Source: Eikenella exigua
Lineage (GTDB): Bacteria > Pseudomonadota > Gammaproteobacteria > Burkholderiales > Neisseriaceae
Assembly: GCF_008805035.1 (NCBI RefSeq)
Contig: NZ_CP038018.1
Span: 992,001 to 1,056,000 of the forward strand
Reading direction: 5' to 3'
Length of the DNA stretch: 64,000 bases
Shown here: positions 1 through 8,461 of the stretch, in pieces
How positions within the stretch are numbered: the stretch's first letter is position 1
How the letters are laid out: each line of letters opens with the position of its first letter
Made by a program: the position numbers and the translations under genes
Notes under the pieces: generated by a model
What the model saw: the letters and a program-made list of their open reading frames with translations, nothing else
What the model was told of the DNA's origin: nothing
The model's database searches: none

Positions 1-1
1 C

Positions 2-301
2 GACCAAGACATCGCCGTCACCATCAGCAACTTCGGCGCCCCCAAACAGCCGGCCGAAGCCTACTTCGCCAAACTGAGCGAAAGCCTGAAAGCCGACCAA
101 AGCCTGAATGACACCGTCGTGGATACGCCTGCCGACCAGCGCATGGGCTACCGCTTCAGCCACGGCCAAGACGATAACGCGCTCAACGAAAGCTGCGTGA
201 CCGTGTATGCCAAAAACCTCTACACCGTCTGCGCCACCAGCAGCACTGCCTCCCTCCCCGAGCTGGATGCCCTGCTGAAAAACCTCACCGTGAAACAATA
301 A
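2..301 (+). CDS. Hypothetical protein, 5' end cut off by window
   Basis: The reading frame is open from base 2 to the TAA at 299-301, so the gene starts upstream of the window. About 99 C-terminal residues are visible, ending LLKNLTVKQ. A GTG lies at 119, but the frame continues upstream with the same GC-rich codon pattern, so that GTG is probably internal. Two cysteines (NESCVTV and YTVCATS) lie about 14 residues apart and could form a disulfide if the protein is exported. I do not recognise the family. A perfect-stem hairpin follows at 311-341. Confidence 0.6.
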   Translation, partial: DQDIAVTISNFGAPKQPAEAYFAKLSESLKADQSLNDTVVDTPADQRMGYRFSHGQDDNALNESCVTVYAKNLYTVCATSSTASLPELDALLKNLTVKQ

Positions 302-310
302 GCCATACCC

Positions 311-341
311 AATCCGCCAACCTGCTCAAGTTTGGCGGATT
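311..341 (+). terminator. Hairpin terminator after the first partial gene
   Basis: A perfect 10-bp stem (AATCCGCCAA pairing with TTGGCGGATT) with an 11-nt loop starts 10 bp after the stop codon and is followed by a weak T-rich stretch. Confidence 0.65.
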
Positions 342-361
342 TGCTTCTCCTGCATGGCAAG

Positions 362-402
362 TTTTCAGGTAGCCCTCGCAAGCGTGAAGGCTACCTGAAA
401 AT
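362..402. terminator. Inverted DUS pair
   Basis: TTCAGGTAGCCC at 364-375 and AGGCTACCTGAA at 388-399 form a stem. A second, imperfect pair lies at 514-553. Inverted uptake sequences commonly act as terminators in Neisseriaceae. Apart from these hairpins and a probable tatD promoter (TATACT at 572-577), I see nothing else in 302-603. Confidence 0.55.
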
Positions 403-603
403 TCATCCCCAACAGATTGAAAACGGGCTCATGCAGCTTGCTACGCAGCCAGCATCCAGCCAGCCATTTGCAGCATGGCATAGTTGATGATGCCTGCTTA
501 ATCTATGTGCTTGAGGCTACCTGAAAACCTAAACCGATTTTCAGGTAACCTCTTCATTCCACAAACTGCGCTATACTGCCGTACCTGTTTTCTGTTTCCC
601 ACC

Positions 604-1362
604 ATGCTCACCGACACCCACTGCCACCTCGCCGACTCCGCGCTTGCCGGCCGGCTACCTGAAATCACCGCTGCTGCCCAAGCCGCAGGGGTGCGGCGTT
701 TTATTGTGCCAGCGGTAACCGAAGCGGATTTCGATGCCGTCTGCCAGCTGCATGCCCCGCCAACATATTATGGCGCGCTTGGCCTGCACCCGTGGTTTGC
801 CGAAAGCTTCCAGCCCGGCTTAATCAGCCGCATCGCCGAATGCCTGCAAGCACAGCCGGGGCTGCTGGTGGGCGAAATCGGGCTGGATTATTACGGTGAT
901 CGCAAGCACACCCGTGCCGCGCAAACTGCCACCCTGCTCGCCCAGCTCGACTTAGCACAGCAATTTAGCCGCCCCGTGCTGCTACACCATGTACGCGCGG
1001 CTGCCGATGTGGTTGCTGCGCTTAAGCACAGCGGTTTCCGCAGCGGCGGCATTGCCCATGCGTTTTCAGGTAGCCTCGAAGAAGCCCGTGCCTTTATCCA
1101 TTGCGGCCTGCTTCTCGGCATCGGCACACTGGTGCTCAACCCGAATGCCCGCAAAGTGTGTACCGCTGCCGCAGCGCTACCGCTGGAACACTTGGTGCTG
1201 GAAACCGATAGCCCGTTTATGCAAATAGCTAGTGCAGGAGAAAACACGCCCGCCAATGTGTGGCAGGTGGCAGAAACCGTAGCAGCCTTACGCGGCATCA
1301 GCACCCAAGAGGTAGCTGCAGCCACCGAGCAAAATGTGAACCGTCTGCTGTCTTTCTCTTAA
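604..1362 (+). CDS. tatD: TatD family metal-dependent hydrolase (DNase)
   Basis: This is a 252-residue TIM-barrel hydrolase of the TatD/YcfH/YjjV group, which act as metal-dependent 3'-5' DNases or quality-control hydrolases in the cytoplasm. Metal ligands are visible: DTHCHL (His6, His8), GEIGLDYY (Glu91), HH near 129, AHAF (His152) and LETDSPF (Asp202). The frame is open from 505, but the family start is the ATG at 604, just before DTHCHL and 27 bp after a TATACT -10-like box. Two uptake sequences lie inside the gene and encode RLPE (residues 17-20) and FSGSL (154-158). It is likely transcribed alone. Confidence 0.9.
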   Translation: MLTDTHCHLADSALAGRLPEITAAAQAAGVRRFIVPAVTEADFDAVCQLHAPPTYYGALGLHPWFAESFQPGLISRIAECLQAQPGLLVGEIGLDYYGDRKHTRAAQTATLLAQLDLAQQFSRPVLLHHVRAAADVVAALKHSGFRSGGIAHAFSGSLEEARAFIHCGLLLGIGTLVLNPNARKVCTAAAALPLEHLVLETDSPFMQIASAGENTPANVWQVAETVAALRGISTQEVAAATEQNVNRLLSFS

Positions 1363-1776
1363 GTTCAGATGACCGAAATCTCAAGCATCCAAACTTAGAA
1401 AATTGATTTGAATAATTGGCCAGAAACCATAAAGCTTGTCCATTTATTACTTTCTGCCGGTTTCGGTGGATAAGACCTCCTGTTTCACACATTCAATCTG
1501 TTGATTTAGATACATTTAAAATCAAATCAAGCAGGTACATTTTCATTTTTTACCACCATCAGCCAGGCCACAGCGCTTTTCAAATTTTTCAAAAAACCAA
1601 GACAATTCATTCATTTAAATCATCCTATCGAAAACAGGGCAAATAGAGTAGAATTCTATACGCGATGGTGGTTTTTCAGAATTATTTTCTACTATCTGTA
1701 TTGCGGCAACCACTAAAAGGCCATTTCGCCAAACCAAATCTATATCTCGTTTTTAATCAAATAATAGGAGTACTTT
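1363..1776. other. AT-rich intergenic region upstream of gdhA
   Basis: These 414 bp are visibly richer in A+T than both neighbours and contain no convincing gene. The 76-codon frame at 1416-1646 has no family resemblance and no ribosome site. There is no DUS here, unlike most gaps in the window. A 10-bp perfect palindrome (TAGAATTCTA) lies at 1649-1658 and could be an operator. A good ribosome binding site (AGGAG) sits 8 bp before gdhA. Confidence 0.5.
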
Positions 1777-3114
1777 ATGAGCGATTTGAATACCCTGTTT
1801 CAACAAATCAAACAGCGTGATCCCGAACAGGCCACCTTCCACCAAGCCGTAGAAGAAGTTTTCGGCAGCCTTGCTCCTTTCCTCTCTAAAAACCCTCAAT
1901 ACACCAAACACAACCTGCTCGCCCGTATCGTGGAGCCAGAGCGCGTGATTATGTTCCGCGTTTCCTGGGTAGACGATAAAGGCCAAGTGCAGGTAAACCG
2001 CGGCTACCGTGTGCAAATGAACTCCGCCATTGGCCCCTATAAAGGTGGCCTGCGCTTCCACCCCACCGTAAACCTTGGTGTACTCAAATTCCTGGCCTTC
2101 GAACAAGTGTTTAAAAACGGCCTAACCACCCTGCCCATGGGCGGTGGTAAAGGCGGCTCTGATTTCGACCCCAAGGGCAAGAGTGAGGGTGAAGTGATGC
2201 GCTTTTGCCAAGCCTTCATGACTGAGCTTGCCCGCCACATCGGCGCCGATCTAGATATACCCGCCGGCGACATCGGCGTGGGCGCACGCGAAATCGGCTA
2301 TCTCTACGGCCAATACAAACGCGTGCGCAACGAATTCACCTCCGTGCTCACCGGCAAAGGTTTGAGCTACGGCGGCAGCCTGATCCGCCCCGAAGCTACC
2401 GGCTACGGCACCGTGTATTTCACCGAAAGCATGCTCAAAACCCGCAAAGACAGCATCAAAGGCAAACGCGTGGTAATCTCCGGCTCCGGCAACGTGGCGC
2501 AATTCGCCGCCCAAAAAGCCCTGCAGCTGGGCGCAAAAGTGCTCACCGTGTCCGATTCCGGCGGCTTCGTCAAATTTGCCGACGGCGGCATGACCGAAGC
2601 CCAATGGCAAGCATTGGCCGAACTGAAAAACGTACGCCGCGAACGCCTTTCCGTGTACGCCAAAGAGCAAGGTTTGGAATACCACGAAGGCAAACGCCCG
2701 TGGCACGTGCCCTGCGACGTGGCCCTGCCCTGCGCCACCCAGAACGAGCTCAACGGCGAAGAAGCCCAAGCCCTGCTGAAAAACGGCTGCATCTGCGTAG
2801 CAGAAGGTGCCAATATGCCCTCCACCCTGGATGCGGTTAAAGCCTTTGTAGACGCGAAAATCCTCTACTCTCCGGGCAAAGCCAGCAACGCCGGCGGTGT
2901 AGCCACTTCCGGCCTAGAAATGAGCCAGAACGCCATCCGACTCTCTTGGAGCAGCGAGGAAGTGGACAAACGCCTGTTTGAGATCATGAGCAACATCCAC
3001 GAAAACTGTGTGTCTAACGGAACAGAAAACGGCTACACTAACTACGTGAACGGCGCCAACATCGCCGGCTTCAAGAAAGTGGCCGATGCCATGCTGGCTC
3101 AAGGCGTGGTGTAA
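1777..3114 (+). CDS. gdhA: NADP-type glutamate dehydrogenase
   Basis: The 445-residue enzyme interconverts 2-oxoglutarate plus ammonia and glutamate, linking nitrogen assimilation to the TCA cycle in the cytoplasm. It has the hexameric glutamate dehydrogenase signature LPMGGGKGGSDFDPKG around residues 120-136 with the catalytic lysine. Further on are a Rossmann segment (VVISGSGNVAQFA, about 230) and the C-terminal SNAGGVATSGLEMSQN. Length matches the bacterial NADP-dependent family. The start has AGGAG 8 bp upstream. It appears monocistronic, with a strong hairpin after the stop. Cofactor preference (NADP) is inferred from family similarity. Confidence 0.95.
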   Translation: MSDLNTLFQQIKQRDPEQATFHQAVEEVFGSLAPFLSKNPQYTKHNLLARIVEPERVIMFRVSWVDDKGQVQVNRGYRVQMNSAIGPYKGGLRFHPTVNLGVLKFLAFEQVFKNGLTTLPMGGGKGGSDFDPKGKSEGEVMRFCQAFMTELARHIGADLDIPAGDIGVGAREIGYLYGQYKRVRNEFTSVLTGKGLSYGGSLIRPEATGYGTVYFTESMLKTRKDSIKGKRVVISGSGNVAQFAAQKALQLGAKVLTVSDSGGFVKFADGGMTEAQWQALAELKNVRRERLSVYAKEQGLEYHEGKRPWHVPCDVALPCATQNELNGEEAQALLKNGCICVAEGANMPSTLDAVKAFVDAKILYSPGKASNAGGVATSGLEMSQNAIRLSWSSEEVDKRLFEIMSNIHENCVSNGTENGYTNYVNGANIAGFKKVADAMLAQGVV

Positions 3115-3137
3115 ACTAATCTGTAGTAAGTGCCGCC

Positions 3138-3182
3138 AGCAAACCACGCTGTTTCTTATTGATGGAAACAGCGTGGTTTGCT
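3138..3182 (+). terminator. Perfect 18-bp hairpin after gdhA
   Basis: The arms at 3138-3155 and 3165-3182 (AGCAAACCACGCTGTTTC and its exact complement) flank a 9-nt loop. There is no clean T tract, but the stem is the strongest in this part of the window. An inverted DUS pair follows at 3210-3263 as a second possible stop. Confidence 0.75.
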
Positions 3183-3209
3183 TGATTGCTCAAGGTAGGC
3201 CAATAATAA

Positions 3210-3263
3210 AGGCTACCTGAAATTGGCACCGTGCTTATCACGAGACAAAATTTCAGGTAGCCT
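3210..3263. terminator. Inverted DUS pair
   Basis: AGGCTACCTGAA at 3210-3221 pairs with TTCAGGTAGCCT at 3252-3263. Confidence 0.5.
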
Positions 3264-3410
3264 CCCCACTCTGTTGCACCCATCACTCAAGCAATCACTC
3301 TACCAACTTCAATAAAATTATTTTTGCTTGGTGTAAGTGATTGGTTTAGAAATCCATACACCATCCGGCCACAAAGCCTTACATTTTGCCATCTTTTTTT
3401 TACCATCAAA

Positions 3411-3458
3411 ATACATTATATTGTACGAGTTTCACTCGCCAAACACATTATCTTGTGT
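3411..3458 (+). promoter_or_regulatory. Two NrdR boxes upstream of nrdA
   Basis: Two 16-bp palindromic sites, ATACATTATATTGTAC (3411-3426) and ACACATTATCTTGTGT (3443-3458), match the known NrdR consensus (acaCwAtATaTwGtgt). Their starts are 32 bp apart, about three helical turns, as is typical for NrdR tandem boxes. They lie 27-74 bp before the nrdA ATG, as expected for repression by the ATP/dATP-sensing repressor NrdR. They also exclude an nrdA start upstream of them. Confidence 0.85.
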
Positions 3459-3484
3459 TGCTTACTCAAAATCAGGATGGGAAA

Positions 3485-5764
3485 ATGAACGATACCGTTA
3501 ATCTCAAAGTTACCAAGCGCGACGGCCGTTTGGAGCCGATCGACCTCGATAAAATCCACCGCGTCGTTACCTGGGCAGCACAAGGCCTCGACAACGTATC
3601 CGTGTCGCAAGTCGAGCTCAAATCCCATATCCAGTTTTACAACGGCATACGTACCGACGATATCCACGAAACCATCATCAAGGCCGCTGCCGACCTGATT
3701 TCTGAAGACACCCCAGACTACCAATACCTGGCTGCCCGCCTCGCCATTTTCCACCTGCGCAAAATCGCCTATGGCGAGTTTGAGCCGCCGCACCTGTTCG
3801 ACCACGTCAGCAAGCTGACCGCCGAAGGCAAATACGACCGCCACATCCTCGAAGACTACAGCCGCGAAGAGTTTGACGAGATCAACGACTATATCGACCA
3901 TGCCCGCGATATGACCTTCTCCTATGCCGCCGTGAAGCAGCTAGAAGGCAAATATCTGGTGCAAAACCGCGTCACCCGCCAGATTTATGAAACCCCGCAG
4001 TTCCTGTATATCTTGGTGGCCATGTGCCTGTTTGCCAAATATCCCAAAGCCACCCGCTTGGATTACGTCAAACGCTTCTACGACGCGGTTTCCCTGTTCA
4101 AAATTTCGCTGCCCACCCCCATCATGAGCGGTGTGCGCACCCCCACGCGCCAATTCTCCAGCTGCGTGCTGATCGAGTGCGACGACAGCTTAGACTCCAT
4201 CAACGCCACCACCAGCGCGATTGTGAAATACGTTTCCCAACGTGCCGGCATCGGCATCAACGCCGGCCGCATCCGCGGCCTGGGCAGCGAAATCCGTGGC
4301 GGCGAAGCCCAGCACACCGGCTGCATTCCGTTTTTCAAAATGTTCCAAGCCGCGGTTAAATCCTGCTCGCAAGGCGGCGTGCGCGGCGGTGCGGCCACCC
4401 TGTTCTATCCGCTGTGGCACATCGAAGTGGAAAGCCTGTTGGTATTGAAAAACAACCGCGGCGTGGAAGATAACCGTGTGCGCCAGCTCGACTACGGCGT
4501 ACAAATCAACCGCCTGCTCTATACCCGCCTGATTAAAGGCGGCAACATCACCCTGTTCTCGCCCAACGAAGTACCCGGCTTGTACGATGCCTTCTTCGCC
4601 GATCAAGACGAATTCGAGCGCCTGTATGTGCAATACGAGCAAGACCCTGCCATCCGCAAACGTGTGGTACCCGCCACCGAGCTGTTCTCCACCCTGATGC
4701 AGGAACGCGCCGGTACCGGCCGCATCTACATCCACAACGTAGACCACAGCAATACCCACAGCCCGTTTGATCCCGCCGTGGCTCCCGTGCGCCAGTCCAA
4801 CCTGTGCCTGGAAATCGCCCTGCCTACCAAGCCGCTAAATGACATTAACGACGAAAACGGCGAAATCGCTCTCTGTACCCTGTCTGCCTTCAACCTAGGC
4901 GCCTTGGAAAACTTAGACGAGCTGGAAAACCTTTCCGACCTCGCCGTACGCGCGCTCGATGCCCTGCTCGACTACCAAGACTACCCTATCCCCGCCGCCC
5001 GCAAAGCCACCATGAACCGCCGCACCCTAGGCATCGGCGTGATCAACTACGCCTATTACCTGGCCAAGCATGGCGTGCGCTACAGCAACGATTCCGCCCT
5101 CGCCCTTACCCACCGCACCTTCGAAGCCATGCAGTACTACCTGCTCAAAGCTTCCGTGCAGCTGGCCAAAGAATACGGTGCCTGCCCCTTGTTCGGCCAA
5201 ACCATGTACGCCAAAGGCGTACTGCCCATCGACACCTACAAAAAAGACCTCGACAGCATCTGCAGCGAGCCCCTGCACTACGACTGGGAAGAGCTGCGCG
5301 CCGAAATCGTCCAGCACGGCCTGCGCAACTCCACCCTCACCGCGCTCATGCCCAGCGAAACCAGCTCGCAAATCGCCAATGCCACCAACGGCATCGAACC
5401 CCCGCGCGGCCTGGTCAGCGTAAAAGCCTCCAAAGACGGCATCCTCAAACAAGTCGTGCCCGAATTCGAGCGCTTTAAAAACCAATACGAAACCCTGTGG
5501 CAAATGGGTGGCAACGACGGCTACCTGAAATTGGTCGGCATCATGCAGAAATTCGTCGATCAAGCCATTTCCGCCAACACCAGCTACGATCCCAAACGCT
5601 TCGACGGCGGCCGCGTACCCATGAAGCAGATGCTCAAAGACCTGCTCACCGCCTACAAATTCGGCCTGAAAACCCTCTACTACCACCACACCCGCGACGG
5701 TGCGGACGATACGCAGAGCGATATTCAGGACGACGGCTGCGCCGGTGGTGCTTGTAAGATTTAA
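3485..5764 (+). CDS. nrdA: Ribonucleoside-diphosphate reductase class Ia, alpha subunit
   Basis: The 759-residue large subunit reduces ribonucleoside diphosphates to deoxy forms for DNA synthesis. An N-terminal ATP-cone (VTKRDGRLEPIDLDKIHR, about residues 7-95) gives allosteric control. Active-site cysteines appear in SSCVLIE (about 220), NLCLEIA (about 440) and ALCTLSAFNLG (about 460). The mobile C-terminal pair is in CAGGACKI. The frame is open from 3386, but MNDTVNLKV at 3485 follows AGGATGGG and gives the usual length. The NrdR boxes lie upstream. A DUS within the gene (about 5518) encodes GYLK. It forms a unit with nrdB, interrupted by a terminator and a small ORF. Confidence 0.97.
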   Translation: MNDTVNLKVTKRDGRLEPIDLDKIHRVVTWAAQGLDNVSVSQVELKSHIQFYNGIRTDDIHETIIKAAADLISEDTPDYQYLAARLAIFHLRKIAYGEFEPPHLFDHVSKLTAEGKYDRHILEDYSREEFDEINDYIDHARDMTFSYAAVKQLEGKYLVQNRVTRQIYETPQFLYILVAMCLFAKYPKATRLDYVKRFYDAVSLFKISLPTPIMSGVRTPTRQFSSCVLIECDDSLDSINATTSAIVKYVSQRAGIGINAGRIRGLGSEIRGGEAQHTGCIPFFKMFQAAVKSCSQGGVRGGAATLFYPLWHIEVESLLVLKNNRGVEDNRVRQLDYGVQINRLLYTRLIKGGNITLFSPNEVPGLYDAFFADQDEFERLYVQYEQDPAIRKRVVPATELFSTLMQERAGTGRIYIHNVDHSNTHSPFDPAVAPVRQSNLCLEIALPTKPLNDINDENGEIALCTLSAFNLGALENLDELENLSDLAVRALDALLDYQDYPIPAARKATMNRRTLGIGVINYAYYLAKHGVRYSNDSALALTHRTFEAMQYYLLKASVQLAKEYGACPLFGQTMYAKGVLPIDTYKKDLDSICSEPLHYDWEELRAEIVQHGLRNSTLTALMPSETSSQIANATNGIEPPRGLVSVKASKDGILKQVVPEFERFKNQYETLWQMGGNDGYLKLVGIMQKFVDQAISANTSYDPKRFDGGRVPMKQMLKDLLTAYKFGLKTLYYHHTRDGADDTQSDIQDDGCAGGACKI

Positions 5765-5810
5765 AGTAAGTTAAGTTTAATTGCTTATATATTGAAGGCT
5801 TTCAATTTTG

Positions 5811-5849
5811 AAGGCCTTAGCTAAAAGCAATAAAGCTTAGGCCTTTTTT
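5811..5849 (+). terminator. Rho-independent terminator after nrdA
   Basis: AAGGCCTTAGCT (5811-5822) pairs with AGCTTAGGCCTT (5834-5845) with one mismatch and is followed by a run of T. It lies between nrdA and nrdB, so nrdB expression probably depends on read-through or its own promoter. Confidence 0.75.
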
Positions 5850-5892
5850 AAAGAAAGCCTATCAAATTATTACCTATTATATTGGTGATTTT

Positions 5893-6084
5893 ATGGTAGA
5901 TTTTTTTAAGAAATGGTTTCATCAAATGTTTTTATCGAAAACAACTTTTCTAATATTATGTAAGACAATATGTATTCTAGTTATTACTTTTTTTGTGTAT
6001 TCTTCTTTTACATTACTCATTGAAAAAGCAGATAGTTTTGAATTGAAATTTGGTGAAACACAACTTAACTATATAAGTAAATAA
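5893..6084 (+). CDS. Small AT-rich membrane protein ORF between nrdA and nrdB
   Basis: This frame encodes 63 residues. A single strongly hydrophobic segment (about residues 16-46, with TFLILCKTICILVITFFVY) follows a basic N-terminus, and a polar tail follows it, so a one-pass membrane peptide is likely. Base composition is far more AT-rich than the genes around it. That suggests either recent acquisition or a non-coding spacer with a chance frame. The ribosome site is weak (GGTGA). I do not recognise a family. It lies after the nrdA terminator and 76 bp before nrdB. Confidence 0.4.
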   Translation: MVDFFKKWFHQMFLSKTTFLILCKTICILVITFFVYSSFTLLIEKADSFELKFGETQLNYISK

Positions 6085-6160
6085 GCCTTCCTGTATTTAC
6101 TTTAAATACAATAGCTAAAAAATTTTAAAAGTGATTATTATGTCCTGCGAACACCTAGTC

Positions 6161-7294
6161 ATGTCATACAGCACCTTTTCCAAAAACAAAAACGACGCGC
6201 TCAAAGAGCCGATGTTTTTCGGCCAGCCCGTAAACGTAGCCCGCTACGACCAGCAGAAATACGAAGTATTTGAAAAACTGATTGAAAAACAGCTTTCTTT
6301 CTTCTGGCGGCCGGAAGAGATTGACGTATCGCGCGACCGCATCGACTACGCCAACCTGCCCGACCACGAAAAACACATCTTCATTAGCAATCTGAAATAC
6401 CAAACCCTGCTCGATTCCATCCAAGGCCGCAGCCCCAACGTAGCCCTGCTGCCCTTGGTGTCTATTCCCGAGCTCGAAACCTGGATTGAAACCTGGAGCT
6501 TCAGCGAAACCATCCATTCGCGCAGCTACACCCACATCATCCGCAACATTGTCAACGATCCCTCCATCGTGTTCGACGATATCGTGCAAAACGAATACAT
6601 CATCGCCCGCGCCGAAGATATCGCCTGCTACTACGACGACCTCATCGAATACACTCAGTATTACAACCTGCTGGGTGAAGGCGAGCACCGCGTGAACGGC
6701 AAAACCATCGTGGTGAGCCTGCGCGACTTGAAGAAAAAACTCTACCTCTGCCTAATGTGCGTCAACGTGCTCGAAGCCATCCGCTTCTACGTTTCCTTCG
6801 CCTGTTCCTTCGCCTTTGCCGAGCGCGAGCTGATGGAAGGCAACGCCAAAATCATCAAACTGATCGCCCGCGACGAAGCCCTGCACCTCACCAGCACCCA
6901 GCACATGCTCAATCTGATGCGCAGCGGCACCGACGACCCCGAAATGGCCGAAATCGCTGCCGAGCTGGAAAACGACTGCTTCGAGCTCTTCAAAAAAGCC
7001 GCCGAGCAAGAAAAAGAGTGGGCGGAATACCTCTTCAAAGACGGCAGCATGATCGGCCTGAACAAAGACATCCTGTGCCAATATGTGGAATACATCACCA
7101 ACCACCGCATGATGGCCGTCGGTCTGAACGCCGCCTTCCCCGCCGCCACGCAAAACCCCATCCCCTGGATCAATGCTTGGCTTTCTTCCGACAACGTTCA
7201 GGTAGCCCCGCAGGAAGTGGAAATCTCCTCCTACCTGATCGGCCAAATCGACGCCGAAGTGAGCGCCGACGACCTGGGCGACTTTGAACTGTAA
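6161..7294 (+). CDS. nrdB: Ribonucleoside-diphosphate reductase class Ia, beta subunit
   Basis: The 377-residue small subunit houses the di-iron centre and tyrosyl radical that starts catalysis in NrdA. Iron ligands and the radical tyrosine are visible in SETIHSRSYTHII (Glu, His and Tyr equivalent to E. coli E115, H118, Y122) and in RDEALHLTSTQH. The C-terminal tail SADDLGDFEL fits the NrdA-docking peptide. The frame is open from a GTG at 6131 and an ATG at 6140. I chose the ATG at 6161 because MSYSTF aligns with the start of E. coli NrdB. An inverted DUS pair follows. Confidence 0.96.
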   Translation: MSYSTFSKNKNDALKEPMFFGQPVNVARYDQQKYEVFEKLIEKQLSFFWRPEEIDVSRDRIDYANLPDHEKHIFISNLKYQTLLDSIQGRSPNVALLPLVSIPELETWIETWSFSETIHSRSYTHIIRNIVNDPSIVFDDIVQNEYIIARAEDIACYYDDLIEYTQYYNLLGEGEHRVNGKTIVVSLRDLKKKLYLCLMCVNVLEAIRFYVSFACSFAFAERELMEGNAKIIKLIARDEALHLTSTQHMLNLMRSGTDDPEMAEIAAELENDCFELFKKAAEQEKEWAEYLFKDGSMIGLNKDILCQYVEYITNHRMMAVGLNAAFPAATQNPIPWINAWLSSDNVQVAPQEVEISSYLIGQIDAEVSADDLGDFEL

Positions 7295-7316
7295 TCTCAT
7301 CCCAAATCCAGCCAAA

Positions 7317-7356
7317 AGGCTACCTGAAAATCGCCCAACTGATTTTCAGGTAGCCT
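7317..7356. terminator. Inverted DUS pair after nrdB
   Basis: AGGCTACCTGAA (7317-7328) and TTCAGGTAGCCT (7345-7356) form a stem with a 16-nt loop 22 bp after the nrdB stop. Confidence 0.65.
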
Positions 7357-7507
7357 TTGAGCTTGAAACCGCGTGTTAAAATAAAGCAGGTTAACGTTCG
7401 ATACCCAGCAGCCAGCCACAGCCAATTCACGCACAGCAAAACAAACCAACTGTTTGCAGAAATTACCCTGCAATCAACCCATAATAAAACCCAACTGCTA
7501 CACCGCC

Positions 7508-8353
7508 ATGCCCACCGCCAGCCAAATCGAAGCCCTCCTGCCGCAAACCCAATGCCGCCAATGCGGCTACGACGGCTGCGCCCCCTATGCCCAAGCCATC
7601 GCCCAAGGCCAAGCCCCCATCAACCTCTGCCCGCCCGGCGGCGACATCGTGCTGCACGAACTCGCCGAGCTGCTGCACACCCCGCCGCTGCCCCTGGCCC
7701 AGCCCGAAAAAGCCGCCGTAAAAGCCCTGGCCTATATCGATGAAGCCGCTTGCATCGGCTGCACCGCCTGCATCAAAGCCTGCCCCGTCGATGCCATCCT
7801 CGGTGCCTCCAAACTCATGCACACCGTGCTGACCGACGAATGCACCGGCTGCGGCCTCTGCCTGCCGCCCTGCCCTGTGGACTGCATCGAGATGCAGCCC
7901 GTGGCCGATGCCGTATTGCCCCGTGCTGGCTCCCAAGCACGGCCCGAGCAAGCCCGCCGCGCCGCCGCCGCACACGCCAAACAACGCTTCCAACACCACA
8001 AGCAGCGCCAACAGCGTGCCTCTACCGAACGCCAAGCCCACCTTGCCCAAACTCCCCCGCCTGCCCAGCCGGCAGCAACCCCTACCAAACCAAATAATCC
8101 CGCCGCACCCGCTTTCAACCCGGCCGACCTCATCGCCCGTGCCATGGCCGGTGCCCAAGCCCGGCAAAACCAGCGCACCGTGCCCAGCAACCACGACAGC
8201 TTCCGCCAACAACAAATCGCCGCCGCCCAACAACAAGCCGCCCACCGCCGCGCCCTGAAACACATCCGCTACGGCAACGAAGCCGAACAAGCCGCCGCCA
8301 AAGACTACCTCCGCCAACTTAAAGCCGAAGAAGAAGCCCAATCTCAAAACTGA
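7508..8353 (+). CDS. rnfB: RnfB-like iron-sulfur electron transfer protein
   Basis: This 281-residue protein resembles RnfB. An N-terminal Fe-S domain has the cysteine pattern QCRQCGYDGC...LCPPGG (about residues 17-48). Two ferredoxin-type 4Fe-4S motifs follow: CIGCTACIKACP and CTGCGLCLPPCP (about 80-130). A long Ala/Gln-rich, low-complexity tail makes up roughly the last 140 residues. The usual hydrophobic N-terminal anchor of RnfB is missing, and no other rnf genes are nearby. It is therefore probably the soluble stand-alone form seen in Betaproteobacteria, with an unknown redox partner. The start at 7508 (MPTASQIEALL) aligns with the domain start; upstream in-frame codons look non-coding. 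Confidence 0.8.
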   Translation: MPTASQIEALLPQTQCRQCGYDGCAPYAQAIAQGQAPINLCPPGGDIVLHELAELLHTPPLPLAQPEKAAVKALAYIDEAACIGCTACIKACPVDAILGASKLMHTVLTDECTGCGLCLPPCPVDCIEMQPVADAVLPRAGSQARPEQARRAAAAHAKQRFQHHKQRQQRASTERQAHLAQTPPPAQPAATPTKPNNPAAPAFNPADLIARAMAGAQARQNQRTVPSNHDSFRQQQIAAAQQQAAHRRALKHIRYGNEAEQAAAKDYLRQLKAEEEAQSQN

Positions 8354-8376
8354 TCCATTGCAGCCATCAAACAAAA

Positions 8377-8417
8377 AGGCTACCTGAAAATCCTCAACAG
8401 CAATTTTCAGGTAGCCT
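8377..8417. terminator. Inverted DUS pair, bidirectional terminator
   Basis: AGGCTACCTGAA (8377-8388) and TTCAGGTAGCCT (8406-8417), flanked by A and T runs, lie between the convergent rnfB-like gene and the cytochrome b561 gene. Confidence 0.75.
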
Positions 8418-8461
8418 TTTGTTGCTTTTCAACGCCAGCTTAAGCCGGCCAATTTAGCCGT

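Noticed and set aside
3386..3484. Upstream extension of nrdA
   Set aside because: It would place both NrdR boxes inside the coding region and adds residues absent from the family.
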